A DNA stretch of 64,000 nucleotides, from NCBI RefSeq assembly GCF_000003815.2, contig NC_049983.1, positions 25,909,003 through 25,973,002 of the forward strand, written 5' to 3'. Below, in pieces: positions 49,899-62,935 of the stretch. The translations under genes were made by a program, and so were the position numbers. A model generated the notes under the pieces. That model worked only from the letters and a program-made list of their open reading frames with translations, was not told where the DNA came from and ran no database searches. The DNA is from Branchiostoma floridae (Eukaryota; Chordata; Leptocardii; Amphioxiformes; Branchiostomatidae). Numbering within the stretch: position 1 is the first letter of the stretch; each line of letters starts with the position of its first letter.

Positions 49899-51009
49899 CT
49901 CCCTCTCTGACTGCACCCTGCTAGGCAGGAGGCCTGGCTGCTATCACTCAGGGTGAAGCTGTTATTTACACCCAGAGAAAACTGCCTTGATGCTTGGCCA
50001 TGAATCATGGTACTCAAGGAACCTTTTGTTCCAGCCCCAAGGAGAAAGAGCTCCTTAGAAGGCTGCTGTCACCAGGAGGCACCTCAAGACACCAGGTCTG
50101 TAACCGGAGATGGAGAAATAAGGCTGGTCTGGGGAAGGACTGAGTTGGAAAGGTTTTTTTCAGCCAGGTTGCACAAGTGGCAACCTAAGTCAGGTTGTGA
50201 CATCAACATTTCAACTTCAATTTGCCCCACTTCCAAGTTATTAGGTTCTTCAAATCAGCTACTTATCCATGTAATGGTACCTTTCCTTTTTAGTTACATT
50301 TAACTACTTTTAAAGAAAGAAAGACAAAGCTTATGCACATAGGTGGGGGAAAAGTGGTGTTCCAAGTACAAAATTTCAGGTTGTGCAATGCGCTACCTGG
50401 GTTGCGCCACTTAGAGCAAAATGTGGTTGCATCATTACCAAGTGTGCAAGTGGGTACTTTGAGCACTGCTTTTTGTTCATTGCTAAGTAAACAGAAACTG
50501 CTATTCGAAGAATGAAGATCACTTGCATATGTCGATCTCAACTAATTTAGCAGCTTCCACATGTCGATCTTAAGTAATTTAGCATATTCAAGAAATATAT
50601 GAGAAGCAAAGGGTCTGTTTCTGGCATGAGCAATAACCAGCTAGTCCCTCCCCCCTTGCTTTTCCTTAGTGCATGATGACCTTGGAATACGACACCACAT
50701 TAACCTACCATGATTGACTACCACTATCAAATAAAACGAAGGAACAAGGTTATCAGAAATATCATGTAAGACTAAGAGTATACTTCTTAACAGCTTTCCT
50801 TTTATCACAGACTTTTACCAGTTTGGCAGCCTAGTGCTGCAAGCCAACCAGCCAAACCAATAAAGTAAGTAAAACATGATATAAAAACAAACAGTACAAG
50901 ACAGTAAAACACAGACAAGCCTGTGGTTTATCATAGGAGATGACCTTGGCATCTACAAAGCTTCCCTGCCCCCTCCCCCTTCTGGGTGGCAAACCAGCCA
51001 GTGCCCCTA

Positions 51010-51106
51010 CACCAGGGCTGTCTCTAGCCTGATTAAATCTTGCTTATAGCAGCCCGCCAAACATCAGTTACAGCCCTGGACAGCAGAGTCTTGTGTTACA
51101 CAGACT
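51010..51106. repeat. Dispersed repeat, inverted copy at 54948-55056
   Basis: AGCCTGATTAAATCTTGCTT, then ATAGCAGCCCGCC and TTACAGCCCTGGACAGCAGAG, are found on the opposite strand at 54948-55056. This marks a family of about 100 bp next to the GTCTCC-ended MITEs. Confidence 0.75.
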
Positions 51107-51315
51107 AGGCTGTCTCCAGCTTCAAGTTTTTGTCCATCCCTTCATGTCTGGCAATCTACAAATTACAATGTAACAGTGTTGTAACAGTTGAATTTCGTTG
51201 TCATTTTAAGCCATGCCATTTGCATAAATTTCATGTCACAAAGTACAGACTTTTTGAAAGATACAGTGAAATTTCTGTCTGTCCCAAAGAAGAGATTTCC
51301 ATCCTGGAGACAGCC
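51107..51315. mobile_element. MITE with (C)AGGCTGTCTCC ends, copy 2
   Basis: A 209-bp element starting AGGCTGTCTCCAGC and ending CTGGAGACAGCC, directly before the unrelated MITE at 51348. The interior includes TTTCTGTCTGTCCC. Confidence 0.75.
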
Positions 51316-51347
51316 CACAAACCCCACAAACCCTGTCTGCCACAGAA

Positions 51348-51548
51348 GAGGGACTGCATGGGGGGTCCCGACAACGATTTACCTTGAATTTAGAAGAACC
51401 CCCTACGTGTTACGCTAAATCAAGGAAGGCAATTACGCTAGATTTGCTCGCCTCGCTACGAATTACGTAGATAAGATGGTTTTCCCTACAATTTAAGGGA
51501 AATAAAAATAAGCTGCCTACGCCTTACGAAAAGAGCATGCAGACCCTC
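51348..51548. mobile_element. MITE with GAGGGTCTGCATG ends, copy 2
   Basis: A 201-bp copy in the same orientation as that at 49697, ending CATGCAGACCCTC. It shares ACAACGATTTAC, GAATTACGTA and CTGCCTACGC. Confidence 0.88.
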
Positions 51549-52879
51549 ACAGAAAGACGCGGCAGGTTTTTAATAACCTGCGGACCACCCCAGCCAGCCA
51601 GCGGGCTGTAGGTGTAATTCAGCAGGATAGCCTGGTGTGGGGGAGGGCGCAGGATTTAGAGCATATCTAACACAGCCTCCACCTCTGACCTCTAGAACTA
51701 GGTTCCTCTGATCATGAACTACATACGTCTTCGCCAGTCACATTCTACACTAACTATAGGATAACTCGTGATAGTACTGTTACCTATAAACTTTCTTTCC
51801 ACACACTGATCTACACAGATCAAATGTTCAATGGCCACTGATGCCTTCTTCAGGATCAATGCTACCAACACAGATGAGCTTCCATGAGCAATTTGACGAC
51901 TCATCATGTTTGGCAATGAAACAAAGTAAAAAGAGATCACGGCGACCTTGAACCAGTTGAGCTCAAACTCCATGAACAGCTGGGCAGAGGATATGTTGGA
52001 TGAGCGACAACAGGTGGGATTCAAACTCACAACCTCTCAATCCAGGGTCACTAGACTATGCACACTACTAGCCACTTATCAATTATCTTCCCCCCACCTA
52101 TGGAAAATCGACATGGCTTGCCTCAGTCTTAAATTTTTTTCTTATAGGAAAGGCATCCAGAGACTCCCAAGTAACCTTCAACTTCAAGGGCTTAAAAACA
52201 TCAAACACACAAAAGTTACAAGCAGAAATATCTGCAATCTGATAAAGTTAAAAACATACCATAAAAACGTAGTGATAAAGCGGGCTTGACTTGAAGTTTA
52301 AGTGTCAAAAATGGCAGGTGGTCCTTCTGATCTTGAAAACAACATAATGTTTGTGGAGCAAATCAAATAAAGTTTCACCCAAAATTAGATCCTGGATACC
52401 TATTTTGGTCCATCTTATCATAGAAACACAAACTCAGGAGTCGGTCTTAAAAAGTATAAGGAAAACAATAACAATATCCTCCTTAGGTCTGACATTGAAC
52501 TAGGAGATAAGGGCCATTATCTGTTAAACTTTGACCTACAAACCATTCAGGATGACATTGAAAAATACTGTGGATGACCTTGGAAGTGCCAACAATGACC
52601 TTGGCAATACTAACAATGTGCTCCTTGTATCAGACACTTAAAGTGAGACTTAAATAGCAGGTACATTTCTAATCTGACTTAACGACGACAGGGAGTTTTT
52701 TACCTTTATGACCACTTACATGTAAGTCCTGCCTGGAACAAATTATCGCTCCTCCACTTCACTTTGGAAAAACATAGCAGCAGATTAGCAACCACAGATT
52801 ACAGGTATGCAACCGACCAATGCCCCTCCCAAAAAAAGTTTGTAGAAGTTCATAAAAGAAATAGCAAAACTAGCCACAT

Positions 52880-53075
52880 CCAAAGACAATTCAATTTCTA
52901 CAACTGGATAAAAACAGATTTACTCCTGGACGTTTCAGTGACATCCATCACACTTCTTCAGTGTCACTAGAATGAACTGGCAGAACAATTCAATAAAAGT
53001 ACAGCTAACTCGAAACGTCCGGAAGTTCATCTCATTTTTATTAATCCAGTTGTAGAGATTGAATTGTATGTGCAT
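52880..53075. repeat. Inverted repeat with TTTCTACAACTGGAT arms
   Basis: TTCAATTTCTACAACTGGAT (about 52891) pairs with ATCCAGTTGTAGAGATTGAA (about 53045). GAAACGTCCGG and CACTTCTTCAGTGTCAC lie inside. Related words (TGAAACAT, AACCTTCATT) occur at 24400-24490, 38560-38650 and 8015-8110, suggesting a dispersed family. Confidence 0.65.
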
Positions 53076-53889
53076 ATTTTCTACCTGTATGTATAACCTT
53101 CATTTAAAAAATTCTCTAGTGCTTCTAGAAATTCTGGTGTGAAGTTCACTGATGTTAGAAAGCCCCCTCATAAATTTTAACCCCACCTCTGCTGGGGGTC
53201 TCTTCATGACACAAAAATCTGTATCAGTTGTGACATATGCATGACCTGGCTGGAGGAACGTTAACTGAAAGCCTGATTAGAATCTGATGGTCAGGCTCTG
53301 TGCAGATCTATGACAACCTGAGAAAGTTCAGCCCTTCCACTCCAGCTGTCAATCATCCTGTCAATCATCCTATCCTGGGGCAGAGAACCATATATGGAAG
53401 AAAGATATTTAGGAAGACATTAGGAAAGCATAGACCAAATGAAAAGAAGGAAGGAAGAAAGGAAAGACAAGAGGAAGAGAGAGAAAAAGATGGAGAAAGA
53501 AAATAATTGACTTCTAATAGGTTCTAAATCTGTATCAAATGACCTTTCACACTTAACATAGGAAAACATGGAGATGGAAGTGAGGAAGGAAGGAAGAAGA
53601 GACGAAAACAACAGAATGAGGAAAAAGAACCAGTATTAGTTACTATAACCACCCTTCAGTGTAACACACCAGCTTCACAGGCATGCAGTGGCAGCTGGTT
53701 ATACTACATTGCAGGACCTGTCACTCCTAACTTCTTCACATGCAATCTCTGTTTCAAAAAGCACTTGAGAGAGATGTCTGTCAGTCCAGCAAGGATGAAA
53801 TCCATCCTTCTGTAACCTGACTGCCCTGCCTTCTGGCACTGGCTACATTTCCCCCCACAAATCATTCTAACAGAAGTATAACTACAAAG

Positions 53890-54122
53890 CAGGGTTGTCT
53901 CCACCTGCACACGGCCCTCCCTCCCAGGACAGAAATTTGCCTGTTGGGATGGAAACAATACTACCCCATAAATCGTCTCAAAAATTTGAACTTCACAACA
54001 TGAAACTATTGAGAATCTATTTTCATATGCTTAAAATGACACGTTCAACAAGGAAAAACAACAACATGGGTTCCCAAACAATGAGTGAGATGGAAAAAAA
54101 TTCAAAGCTGGACACAGCCCTG
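53890..54122. mobile_element. MITE with CAGGGTTGTCTCC ends, copy 3
   Basis: A 233-bp element from CAGGGTTGTCTCC to GGACACAGCCCTG. It shares GGACAGAAATTTGCCTG, CAACATGGG and TCCCAAACAATGA with sequence at 9523-9700, which is a truncated relative. Confidence 0.75.
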
Positions 54123-54865
54123 ATTTTGAAGCCTACTGTGTTTACTGTTTATTCTCAAGCACTGGGGCCATAAAGACAAACAATGTGTACATTTAAAAAT
54201 ACAATTACTTTAAAGAGAGGATCTTAACTGTATCTCATGGTCTGTGAATGTCGTAACAGTAGTTCTTCCAGAACCTACTCGCAGTGACAAAGTCTAAGTA
54301 TAATAGAAGATGATGACAGTAATGTGTCTGCAGTGATGAGTCGGTGGTTTGAGTTAGTCCGTAGTTTGGCAGACACAGGCCACAGCCCACCCACCGCCCT
54401 CCACACAAATGCAACCGTCTTCACAACTGTCCCGTTCTCACTTATGCCTCTCAGATGCAATTCTCTCCTTGACTTGGTTTCCTTGGCCTGCAGCCATCTT
54501 ACACTGTGGCTTTCAAGTTGGATACTTTAGTAACAGCTGTGCGATATGGGGATCAAAGTGAACACAGTGCTATACAGAAGCCTTTGCTTGTCTACTTTTG
54601 CAATGTGATGGAAATGTTACTGTGTAACCTTCAAACAGATCTGATACAATCTGTGAAAAGAAAAGAAAACAGAACTGGGCTCAAAAGACTTTTCTTTTCT
54701 TTTCTGGTTCCGCGATGTGACTCCTAATGCCAAACCTTTTTATAGCATAGAAAATTGGCTGACATCACTACTTCATTTGGCCAAACTGTTTTCACTTTAG
54801 ACTGTACCACAAGTTCATGACTCACGGGGGACTAAAGTCTTGTTTGTGGTTTGTTTGTCTGCATA

Positions 54866-54898
54866 TATATGTCTGTCTGTCTGTCTGTCTGTCTGTCT
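54866..54898. repeat. (TCTG)n microsatellite
   Basis: Eight tandem TCTG units. A shorter run of the same motif is at 31424-31445. Confidence 0.95.
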
Positions 54899-56390
54899 AG
54901 TGGATAATAAAAAAAGCCCCAAATTTTCAATTATGAGCGGGCTCATGTTCGTTAGTCTGTGTTACACAAACTCTGCTGTCCAGGGCTGTAACTCCTTCTA
55001 GGAGGCTGGCGGGTGTGGGGCGGGCTGCTATAAGCGAGATTAAATCAGGCTACATGTTCATTAGTGTCTCAGGAAACCAAACAGCCCCCACAAACTGGTA
55101 ACGACCATCTTTAGAAAGGTCACAGATCTGTTCTCATTTCTGTAAATGTCTAAGACTAACTGGAACATGCAGACTGCAGCTCTGGCTGCTTCTTCTCCTT
55201 CCAGATGTGCACCACATGCCTGTCCATGTGCCACTTTACGTGCACTTAAGTCTGACCACACCAGCCACCTGACAGGTGTGCGAGTCCCCCTCCTGTCCTG
55301 AAGCCCAACTGTGCCCCCCTCCCCCCTGCTGCCGCTACCCCTAAGTATGACCTTTTTTCTTAGAATGATCTTCACTCATATTTGAAATCTTTAAAAAGTG
55401 ATCCAAACCTAAACATGAACACAGTTACGTCCTTCTTGGAAGGATGCAAAAGGTACAAACTCTCACAGCCAAATCTTTGCTAAATTTCTGAACAGCATGA
55501 GTCTTCAAAGTTCAATATTGTAAGAAAGGAGTAGAAACAGTCTCTTGGCTACCAGGATTCGAACAATGCCAAAAGCTCATTTGAAGCCGTTGGCGTCGTC
55601 AGTTTGGCAGTGCATGAACCCCATTATTACACTATTTGATGAAATCTGTGAAACCCGGTTCGAATTTGAACCTGAACCAGATCTTTTTTTAGGGGGTTCT
55701 CTCAGAAAGTATAAACCGGTTACCATGACAACCAAATATTATGTGAGCTTTCTGATCACCGTCTGCACAATTTGATGACTTATTTCTACCAAACCAAGAC
55801 GAAAGAGCAACATTTAAAAGAACACGTGCACCGGGAAAGAGTTAATTAAAATCCTAGCGGCGCCATCCCACGTCCCCTTCCTGCTACATTGTGTTGCCCC
55901 TGGTTACCATCACAGCTGACTCCACAGCCCCTAACCCGAGGTCAGTGACCCCAGCACAGCTGTGTGGATAAAGTTTGCATTACTGCACTTTATAGCACAC
56001 ATCCACATGTACACAAGGCCAATGGGTTGCCAGTGGCTTTGAACTGCATTACTGTACTACATACCGGGCACATCACATACCATACATTGTGTACACGAGA
56101 TCTACCCACAAGTACATGCTAGAAGTGTGTTAAGAAGCTACACTATTTCACTTGTCTTAGGAGTACACCAAAACTTTATTGTATGTTTATGTGTAAACAC
56201 AGGACCTCCATTAAATCATGTCCTATCAAAGTGACATCGCCAACAGAGGCTTGGTTCTGATTTCATCTGAGTGAAGTGAGAAAATGTTTGTAAAGTGCCT
56301 TTCCGAGGGCAAAAGGTGGACTTGAACCCAGGCTTAGACTTGAACTTTGGCTTTAAGGCAAACACCCTGCCGTGATGCAATGTCACAAAT

Positions 56391-56570
56391 GTGTGTGTAT
56401 GTGTTTGTGTGTGTGTGTATGTCTATGTTTGTGTGTCAGTATATATACGTCAGTGTGTGTGTGTGTGTGTGCGCGAGTGTTTGTGTATGTGTCTATGTGT
56501 GCATGTGTCTGTGTGCATGTGCGTGTGTGTGTGTGTTTGTGTGTGCATGTGCATGAATGTGTACGAATTT
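56391..56570. repeat. Long (GT)n-type microsatellite
   Basis: About 180 bp of interrupted GT/TG with C, A and TTTG interruptions. Three overlapping frames encode VCVCVC-type peptides and should be ignored. Confidence 0.95.
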
Positions 56571-56879
56571 GCGATTCTCAACACGTACAATAAAACATTC
56601 CCAAGCATCCCCCAGTGCATTTTTTCATCTATGAGACTGAAAGCAATAAAGGTCGCAACGTAATATGGGTAAGGGGGTGAAGTCTGCCATCTCTGATTGC
56701 CATGTTACAGGTTGTATACAGCACACCTGACCCCAGGTAAGTACCCAGGTCTGTCCATAAACTGGTCATGTCACAGCTCCAAACACTGGAAGTCCGCACA
56801 ATGGACCAGCCACTGTGTGATTGGAGGGGACTGCAGGGAGAGTTTGGTTTGGCTGAGGGCCAAGTCTGGAGAAGGAGTT

Positions 56880-57240
56880 TTCCAGTGGCTGGTGGTAGAC
56901 AGGTCTCCAACTTACTGGCCATGGCCCAACAATCTTCAATAGGGAGGGTCTGCATGGGAGACAAGGGTCTCCAACATTGAGAGGGTCTGTATGGGGGTGG
57001 ACAAGTCTCCAACACTCGCATGGGTCTGCATGGGGGAAGACAGGTCTCCAACTTACTGGCCATCTCCTAACAATGGGGAGGGTCTGTATGGGGGAAACAG
57101 GTCTTCACTCACTGGCCCTCACCCAACAATGGGGAGGGTCTGTATGGGGGGAGGCAAGGTCTACAAGTCACTGGCCATGGCCCAACAATGGGGATGGTTC
57201 ACATGGGGGGGAGACAAGTCTCCAATTCCCTGAACCAGGC
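56880..57240. repeat. Minisatellite of about 55 bp sharing a MITE end
   Basis: Five to six loose units of GGGAGGGTCTGCATGGGG, AGACAGGTCTCCAAC, TTACTGGCCAT and CCAACAATGG. It sits directly before the degenerate MITE at 57261, and its GAGGGTCTGCATG core equals that MITE's terminus. Overlapping frames of 70-144 codons on both strands come from the repeat. Confidence 0.85.
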
Positions 57241-57260
57241 CTAATACTGGGCTGAATAGG

Positions 57261-57460
57261 GAGGGTCTGCAAGAGGGGTTCAAAGAGCAATGTACACTGA
57301 ATTCAGAAGCTGTACACTACAGCTGTACACTACAAATGAAGCAAGGCAATTACACAAAATTCAGTCACCCCACCAAAAGTTGCAAGAACAATACGGCTTC
57401 CCCTACGAATTATAGGAAATCAAAATATGCTGCCTATACAAGTTGGAAAACGGGAATGCC
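57261..57460. mobile_element. MITE with GAGGGTCTGCATG ends, degenerate copy 3
   Basis: A decayed relative of 49697 and 51348. It begins GAGGGTCTGCAAG and keeps GGCAATTAC, CCCTACGAATTA and TGCTGCCTA in order, but has lost its right terminal repeat. Confidence 0.6.
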
Positions 57461-58042
57461 CTTCTGTTAGGAACAGGACATTTTAAAAAATTCAACAGGA
57501 GGGTGGGCCCAATCAGATTTCTGTGGGCCTATATTCAATTAAACCTGCTTCCTGTCCTTTGTAATCAGATCTTATCCTTATCTCTTTTGATGTCCTTCAA
57601 AAAAATCTTTCGACGATTAAGATTCAAAAGTAAGGAACTGACTTACTGAATAGGACCCTCAGCATCTTAATTCGTATAATCCAGTATCATATAGTACATG
57701 TTTATTTCTTAGCAAAGTTTTGTTGTTTACAAAACCAATACTACAATGAAACTTGTCAAAAACCCTTTTCCCAGTCCTGACCATTCCCCAAGTCCAGACC
57801 TTTTCCCACAGATAGAGTTTCAGGCATGGCCAGTACTGCTGCAGTCTGGTCTGTCCTGTGCCCAGATTGGTTCCAGAGATTCTCTCCTCACTTTGTCTCT
57901 AACCTGTAAGGCCTCTTGAAGTATACAATTTGCCTCTCAGAATTAGCGAAAATTTGTCTGTGGGCTCAAAATAGTAAACATTAAATTTTCTATTTTCTGC
58001 ATATATCATGAGAGCCTGTAATTCGGATTGTAAGTGGATTAC

Positions 58043-58216
58043 ACAGTCAAATCTGTACCAACCTGTACCAGTGACCACCTCTATATAAAGCCCATCTAGA
58101 CGATGTAGCATGTAGCAATGTAGCCTAACAATATTTTTCCCATTGACACAAGCATCAGAATCCCATCGACCACCTGTCCACATAAACCAGATGTCTCCTT
58201 GAGCAGGTTTGACTGT
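58043..58216. mobile_element. MITE with CAGTCAAACCTGCC ends, short copy 2
   Basis: A 174-bp relative of the 40090 element. It starts ACAGTCAAATCTG, ends GCAGGTTTGACTGT, and keeps GTGACCACCT and CCCATTGACACAAGCAT inside. Most of the interior is deleted. Confidence 0.8.
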
Positions 58217-58812
58217 ACTGATTCTTTTCCTGCAATATTCAAGCATTTCCTGCATAATCATATTATGCCAGATTGAAGGCAGGTATTTCTGGTCTTGTAC
58301 ATTGTTGTCAACACGTGTATAAAAGAAGCTGTATTATAATACAAGCAAAATCAAGATCTCATATTAAATACATGTATGGCATTTTTCAGTTTTCGAGACA
58401 GCCAGAAAGCAAGGATGTAATAATAATCATGTATGGCTGAAGACCAGAGGAAAGGGCGTTGCACTATGAAGTATGATGATCTATTCTTGTTGGTGGGAGT
58501 ATTTTTAGCCTGAAGCTTTTGAAACATAAACCTTCCTACAGAGTCTAGGAGCTAAACCATGAGGGCGTGTGACTCTCCTGACACTGGGGCTGGGGCTGGC
58601 TGCAGAGTCATAATATTTACACAAGAATAATTCCCTCAGGAGCACTTCTAACCCTCGCACATTCAGGGCCAATTACAATGGCTGGAGGTGTTAAATAAAT
58701 TTGTTATAGAAGGTTTCAGCTTCTTTTTGGAGGGATTGAAACAACAGCTGCAGTTTAGGATGGATGCTGGGGCTAGGAGTGAACCAGTCACTTTGTAGGC
58801 CATATTCCTGAT

Positions 58813-58930
58813 TAGCCTGGCATCAAGACGTATTATAGCTCTCTAGTCTTTTCTGTTCTCTTCGCAAATAATTATTTATGGAGAGGACAGAAGAGACTCG
58901 GGAGCTATAATATGGCTGGGTAACAGGCTA
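58813..58930. mobile_element. Hairpin MITE with TAGCCTGG ends, 118 bp
   Basis: Starts TAGCCTGGCATC and ends GGTAACAGGCTA. It shares ATAGCTC, AGTCTTTTCTG, CTCTTCGCAAATA and AGAGACTCGGGAGC with 25579-25679. It is nearly palindromic. Confidence 0.8.
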
Positions 58931-60621
58931 ATTCCTGATGGCAGCAATAAACGTCATACAGGGGGCAAGTGTACAATCACTATGGCAACCTGTGTGAGGT
59001 GCATGCATATTGTGTCCTGTTGTCATGGTAACGCGTACCCTGCTTTCCCCAGGTTTCCCCACTTTTTCGACCCTGCAAAGAGTCATAATATCACATATAG
59101 ATGTACATTGAAGATGAAGATATGGACATTACAAGAACATCATTCTACAGTACTCAAATTAAAATAATCGAGCCAAGCCAAAAGATAGAATTATGATACC
59201 ACACCAGAGTAGACAATTCCATTAGCCCTATTGGGCAAGCATATGTCCTAACTTTCTTGCCTACAGGTGTAAAAAAGCGTACGTAACTCGGGTTGTTGAG
59301 GTAAATGGCAGTGGAAGGAGAAGGATGGGGTCCACCTTCCAATACCTTCCTAGACATGGCCTCTCAAAAATGGCTATGGGACCTCCTTTACCTTCTACCA
59401 CATGCTGTGCTGTATTAAAAATTGTTAGAGCCTCTCTTTCAGATGCGAAATTTAACTTGTAGACAAATCTGCATGTGTCAGTATCTGTGGTATGGTCAGC
59501 GGAACGTGGGTACATCCCAACCCTGTCACTCACCCACGTGGGGAGGAGCCTGGCATCTCAGCACTGCTAGCACACCCACGTGGGAAATACTACAACCCAG
59601 GGGCAAATGGCAGAAATCACAACCATGTCACACCCACAGAGGAGCGGCTCTTCAGAAGGAAACATTCAGATATAGATTTTCAGCATACAATAACACTCAG
59701 GAGTATAAATAAATTATGTTTTTAAAACATTTCACATAGAGATGGTAGACCAAAGAAATCTCAGTTGAGTGTGTCAGGAAGGACAGCATAGACAGAGCTG
59801 CTTGAAAGCATAGTATGAAGTCTTTTTGACTGCTGCCTACCCCCATGTCAGGGTCCCTTTCAGCAAAACAATCAAACACTGTATAGATCTACTACTGAAT
59901 TAAAATTTTAACTGATCTGGGTCCATCATTAATAAGAGTACAGAATAAAACATTAAAAAGTTGGAAAGCAGAATCGTGGCATTTTGTTTTGTCTTGCCAG
60001 CAGGCCTAGCCCTTTGTAATAGCCACAAGCTACTTGTGCAGTCCTGGTCGTATGTGCTTCACAGCCATAAACAAATAAATAAATGAGCATATAAATCCCA
60101 TTGCTAATCTCACTCTGCTATGGAATCAACTTAGGCTCAATCTACACACAGTTTTTACCGATATTTGTGGAGATGTCGGGAGGGATCTAGAACGTAGGGG
60201 CCGGACACCCATGGCGCTTGCAGTCATAAACATATAGCGCGATTTTCCAAATGGCATTATATGCTAATGAGCCTTCCCGAAGTCGGGAAGCATCTACACG
60301 CGCGCAAAGCTGTCGGGGACCCCTGCTAAGCTATCAGTAAGCTATCGTACGAATGGTCCGGACCTTTCGGTAGAAATTTTCCCGATATCTTGACGGCGAT
60401 ATTGCAGTTCCATCTAGACGCTGAAAAAAAGCTGTCGGCAAGAGGTTGTTGTCTCGCCGATATCGGGAAAAACCGTGTATAGATCGTGCCTGACTCCCAA
60501 AAACGCAGCTGTCCAACCAATAAGACATTAGACATAACTTTTCATGGGTATGTTTTTATTTTGATAAGCATGTCTCCAGTTTGACGGCAATGTTTTGTGT
60601 GGACATGATCTGCCCATATCC

Positions 60622-60828
60622 CTGTAGTGTGGATACATGTATCATTGCTGGACTGTGTTTTGTGTAGATACATGTATCATTGCTGGACTGTATACACACA
60701 TATAGAGTTGTAGTGTGGATACATGTATCATTGCTGGATAGTGTGTAGTGTGGATACATGTATCATTGCTGGCCTGTGTAGTGTGTGTAGTGTGGATACA
60801 TGTATCATTGCTGGCCTGTACACACACA
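60622..60828. repeat. Tandem array, core GTGGATACATGTATCATTGC
   Basis: Five copies of a 23-bp core ending TGCTGG at irregular spacing of about 33-50 bp, separated by TGTGTAGTGTG-type filler. Each core includes the palindrome ATACATGTAT. Minus-strand frames here (TCIHTTH-like peptides) are artefacts. Confidence 0.88.
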
Positions 60829-61539
60829 TGTACAGCCTGATAGGGTCACAGCCCCAGTGAAGGATAATGGTGGTGTGAGTGCCCTACAGAAACAGGCACC
60901 CAGCCTAAATGGGCCCTGTGTTTACAGTCAGGCCTTGTCCAAACTTCTGCCAGTGTCGCTGGTGAGCCCACACAAGAGGAAGGAGCCAATGATGACAGCA
61001 ATGGAGAGCCTAAGGAGGCTGAGATCTGTACTTTCCTTGTCATTATGTTATTTCAGACCACGTAAAAAGGACAAAACAAATACATGAGAGGATACATAAA
61101 TACTTTAGCTCTTTATCAATGGAAAATGGAAGATAATATTTAACTCCATTTCCTGCAATTGTCAGTGATTCGTCAAAGGAAAGGACTTGAAAATACTCGA
61201 AAACTCATAAAAACTTCATTTTCAAAATGGAGGCATCAAATTTCATACAAAAAGTTGGTAGTTTCATCTTTCGAAAAAACAAAATCTTCCCTGTCTTCGG
61301 ACAGACCACTTGGATTTCCTGACCATCAGTACACATACTGACCTCATTGGTTGCTACTGTATTACCGGGTTACTTGCAATCAGCAACTGGGGCCAGAACT
61401 TGTAATAAAGTTTGCCAAAGAGACAAAGAGGACAGAGACACCACACACACACACATACAGACCTAGTGGTAGTCTTTATCCCATTAGTTTCCCTGGTTAT
61501 CCTACTGAAGCTACAAACCTGTCACTGGATACAGCACTA

Positions 61540-61870
61540 ATGACTGTGGTGGGTGGTCACTCAGCACACTACTGACTGATTCAAGGTCCCCATCCTTTGA
61601 GGTTGTGCATGGGGGGATCCCAACAACACGGTGAGAGGTAGTCACTGCGAGCACTACTGACTGATTCAGGGTCCCCATCCTTTGAGGTTGTGCATGGGGG
61701 GATCCCAAAATTCTGTATTGGGTGTTCACTAAGTACACTACTGAATCCCTGTCTCTGAGGTTCTGCATGGGGGGATCTCAACAACGCTGTGATAGGTGGC
61801 CACTGAGTGCACTACTGACGGATTCAGGGTCCCCATCTCTGAGGACCTGCATGGGGGGATCCAAACAATT
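61540..61870. repeat. Tandem repeat of about 84 bp, four units
   Basis: TGCATGGGGGGATCC recurs at about 61606, 61691, 61764 and 61848. Each unit holds CACTACTGACTGATTCAGGG and TCCCCATC-TTGAGG. One unit is about 10 bp shorter. Confidence 0.9.
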
Positions 61871-62339
61871 CTGTAATAGATTGCCACAGAGGACCTTTTG
61901 TCTCTCAAGCCTTTTCCTATATCAAAAACTTGACCTTTTTTCAGCATAGCAGAAAAGTTGGAAATGGCCACCCCACCCAGAGTGACCCCTTCACTGGGCT
62001 GCCCAGGCTGGCCATGAGGGGAGGGAAAACTCAGTGGTTGTTTTGTCTGCAGCCAGTAAGAAAACATTGAGTCCCACACACCAGAAAACAGAGAGTCCCA
62101 CACACCAGCAGACAGGAAAGAGAGGGGTGCTGGCCTGGCTGGGAACTCTACTCTACTCTCCAAGCAGAGGTTAGAGGGAAGGATGTAACCTTCTTGTCAA
62201 ACATGTATGCCCCATTTTTGCAAGAGTGCGTTATACTTTGCAGAAGATACGGTGAGTACAAATAAATGTTGTGTTTCTGTTATCGTGGGAGAGTCAGGGA
62301 GACCACAGATTACTATGTCAAAATGCTCAAGTAAGAGAA

Positions 62340-62655
62340 TGGCACAGGTCCTGCCCTTGTACCTACACATCTGTACCTGTACCTGTGTCAAATTGTCCAG
62401 GTACAGGTCCAGGTAACAAAACTTCTGTACCTGTGTCGAATTTTTCAGGGACAGTTACAGGTACCTACACCTCTGTACCTGTACCTGTGTCAAATTGTTC
62501 AGGTACAGAACAGGTACAGGTACCAAAACCTCTGTACCAGTGTTGAATTATTCAGATACAGGTTCAGGTAACAAAACTTCTGTACCTGTGTCGAATTGTT
62601 CAGGTGAAGTTACAGGTACACATTCCTACACCTCTGTACCTGTACCTGATGTCAC
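62340..62655. repeat. Minisatellite of GTACCTGT/ACAGGTAC words
   Basis: Units of roughly 60 bp combine CTCTGTACCTGTACCTGTG, TCGAATTGTTCAGG and TACAGGTAC. The plus-strand frame reads repeating TSVPVPVSNCSGT peptides (62271-62546), but it is a product of the repeat. Many GTAC palindromes make local hairpins likely. Confidence 0.88.
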
Positions 62656-62769
62656 ATTAAGGTATGCCGCCCTCCTCCCCAGCCCTTGGCGGTACTGATT
62701 GAGCCGTAACGCCTGGCTTGATCCGATCCTGCTGTATGTAAACACAGAGTAAACATGACCTCAAACCAC

Positions 62770-62935
62770 CAAAAATGCACAGCCCCAAATCCGACAATCT
62801 GTCGTGCCGTGTACACTTATTGCCGCTTCGGTACGTAAACCAAACGGCCGCCGCCGCCCCTCGGCCTTGGCATGGTTAATCCAACAACAAAACAACTCGT
62901 TGCCGACAAAGAGAGGAGAGAAGTTCGCACCAAGG
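62770..62935. promoter_or_regulatory. Small CpG-rich patch
   Basis: Dense CpG (GTCGTGCCGTGTAC, ACGGCCGCCGCCGCC) near the right end. An 86-codon minus-strand frame crosses it without a signal peptide or known domain. It might mark the start of a transcript, including the ADAMTS gene itself, but nothing links them. Confidence 0.2.

Noticed and set aside
56629-57063. 144-codon minus-strand frame and overlapping plus-strand frames
   Set aside because: They run through the 55-bp minisatellite, and the repeated CLPP- and MGE-type peptides only reflect the DNA repeat.
61738-62163. 141-codon minus-strand frame
   Set aside because: About half is the 84-bp tandem repeat; the rest has no known features.
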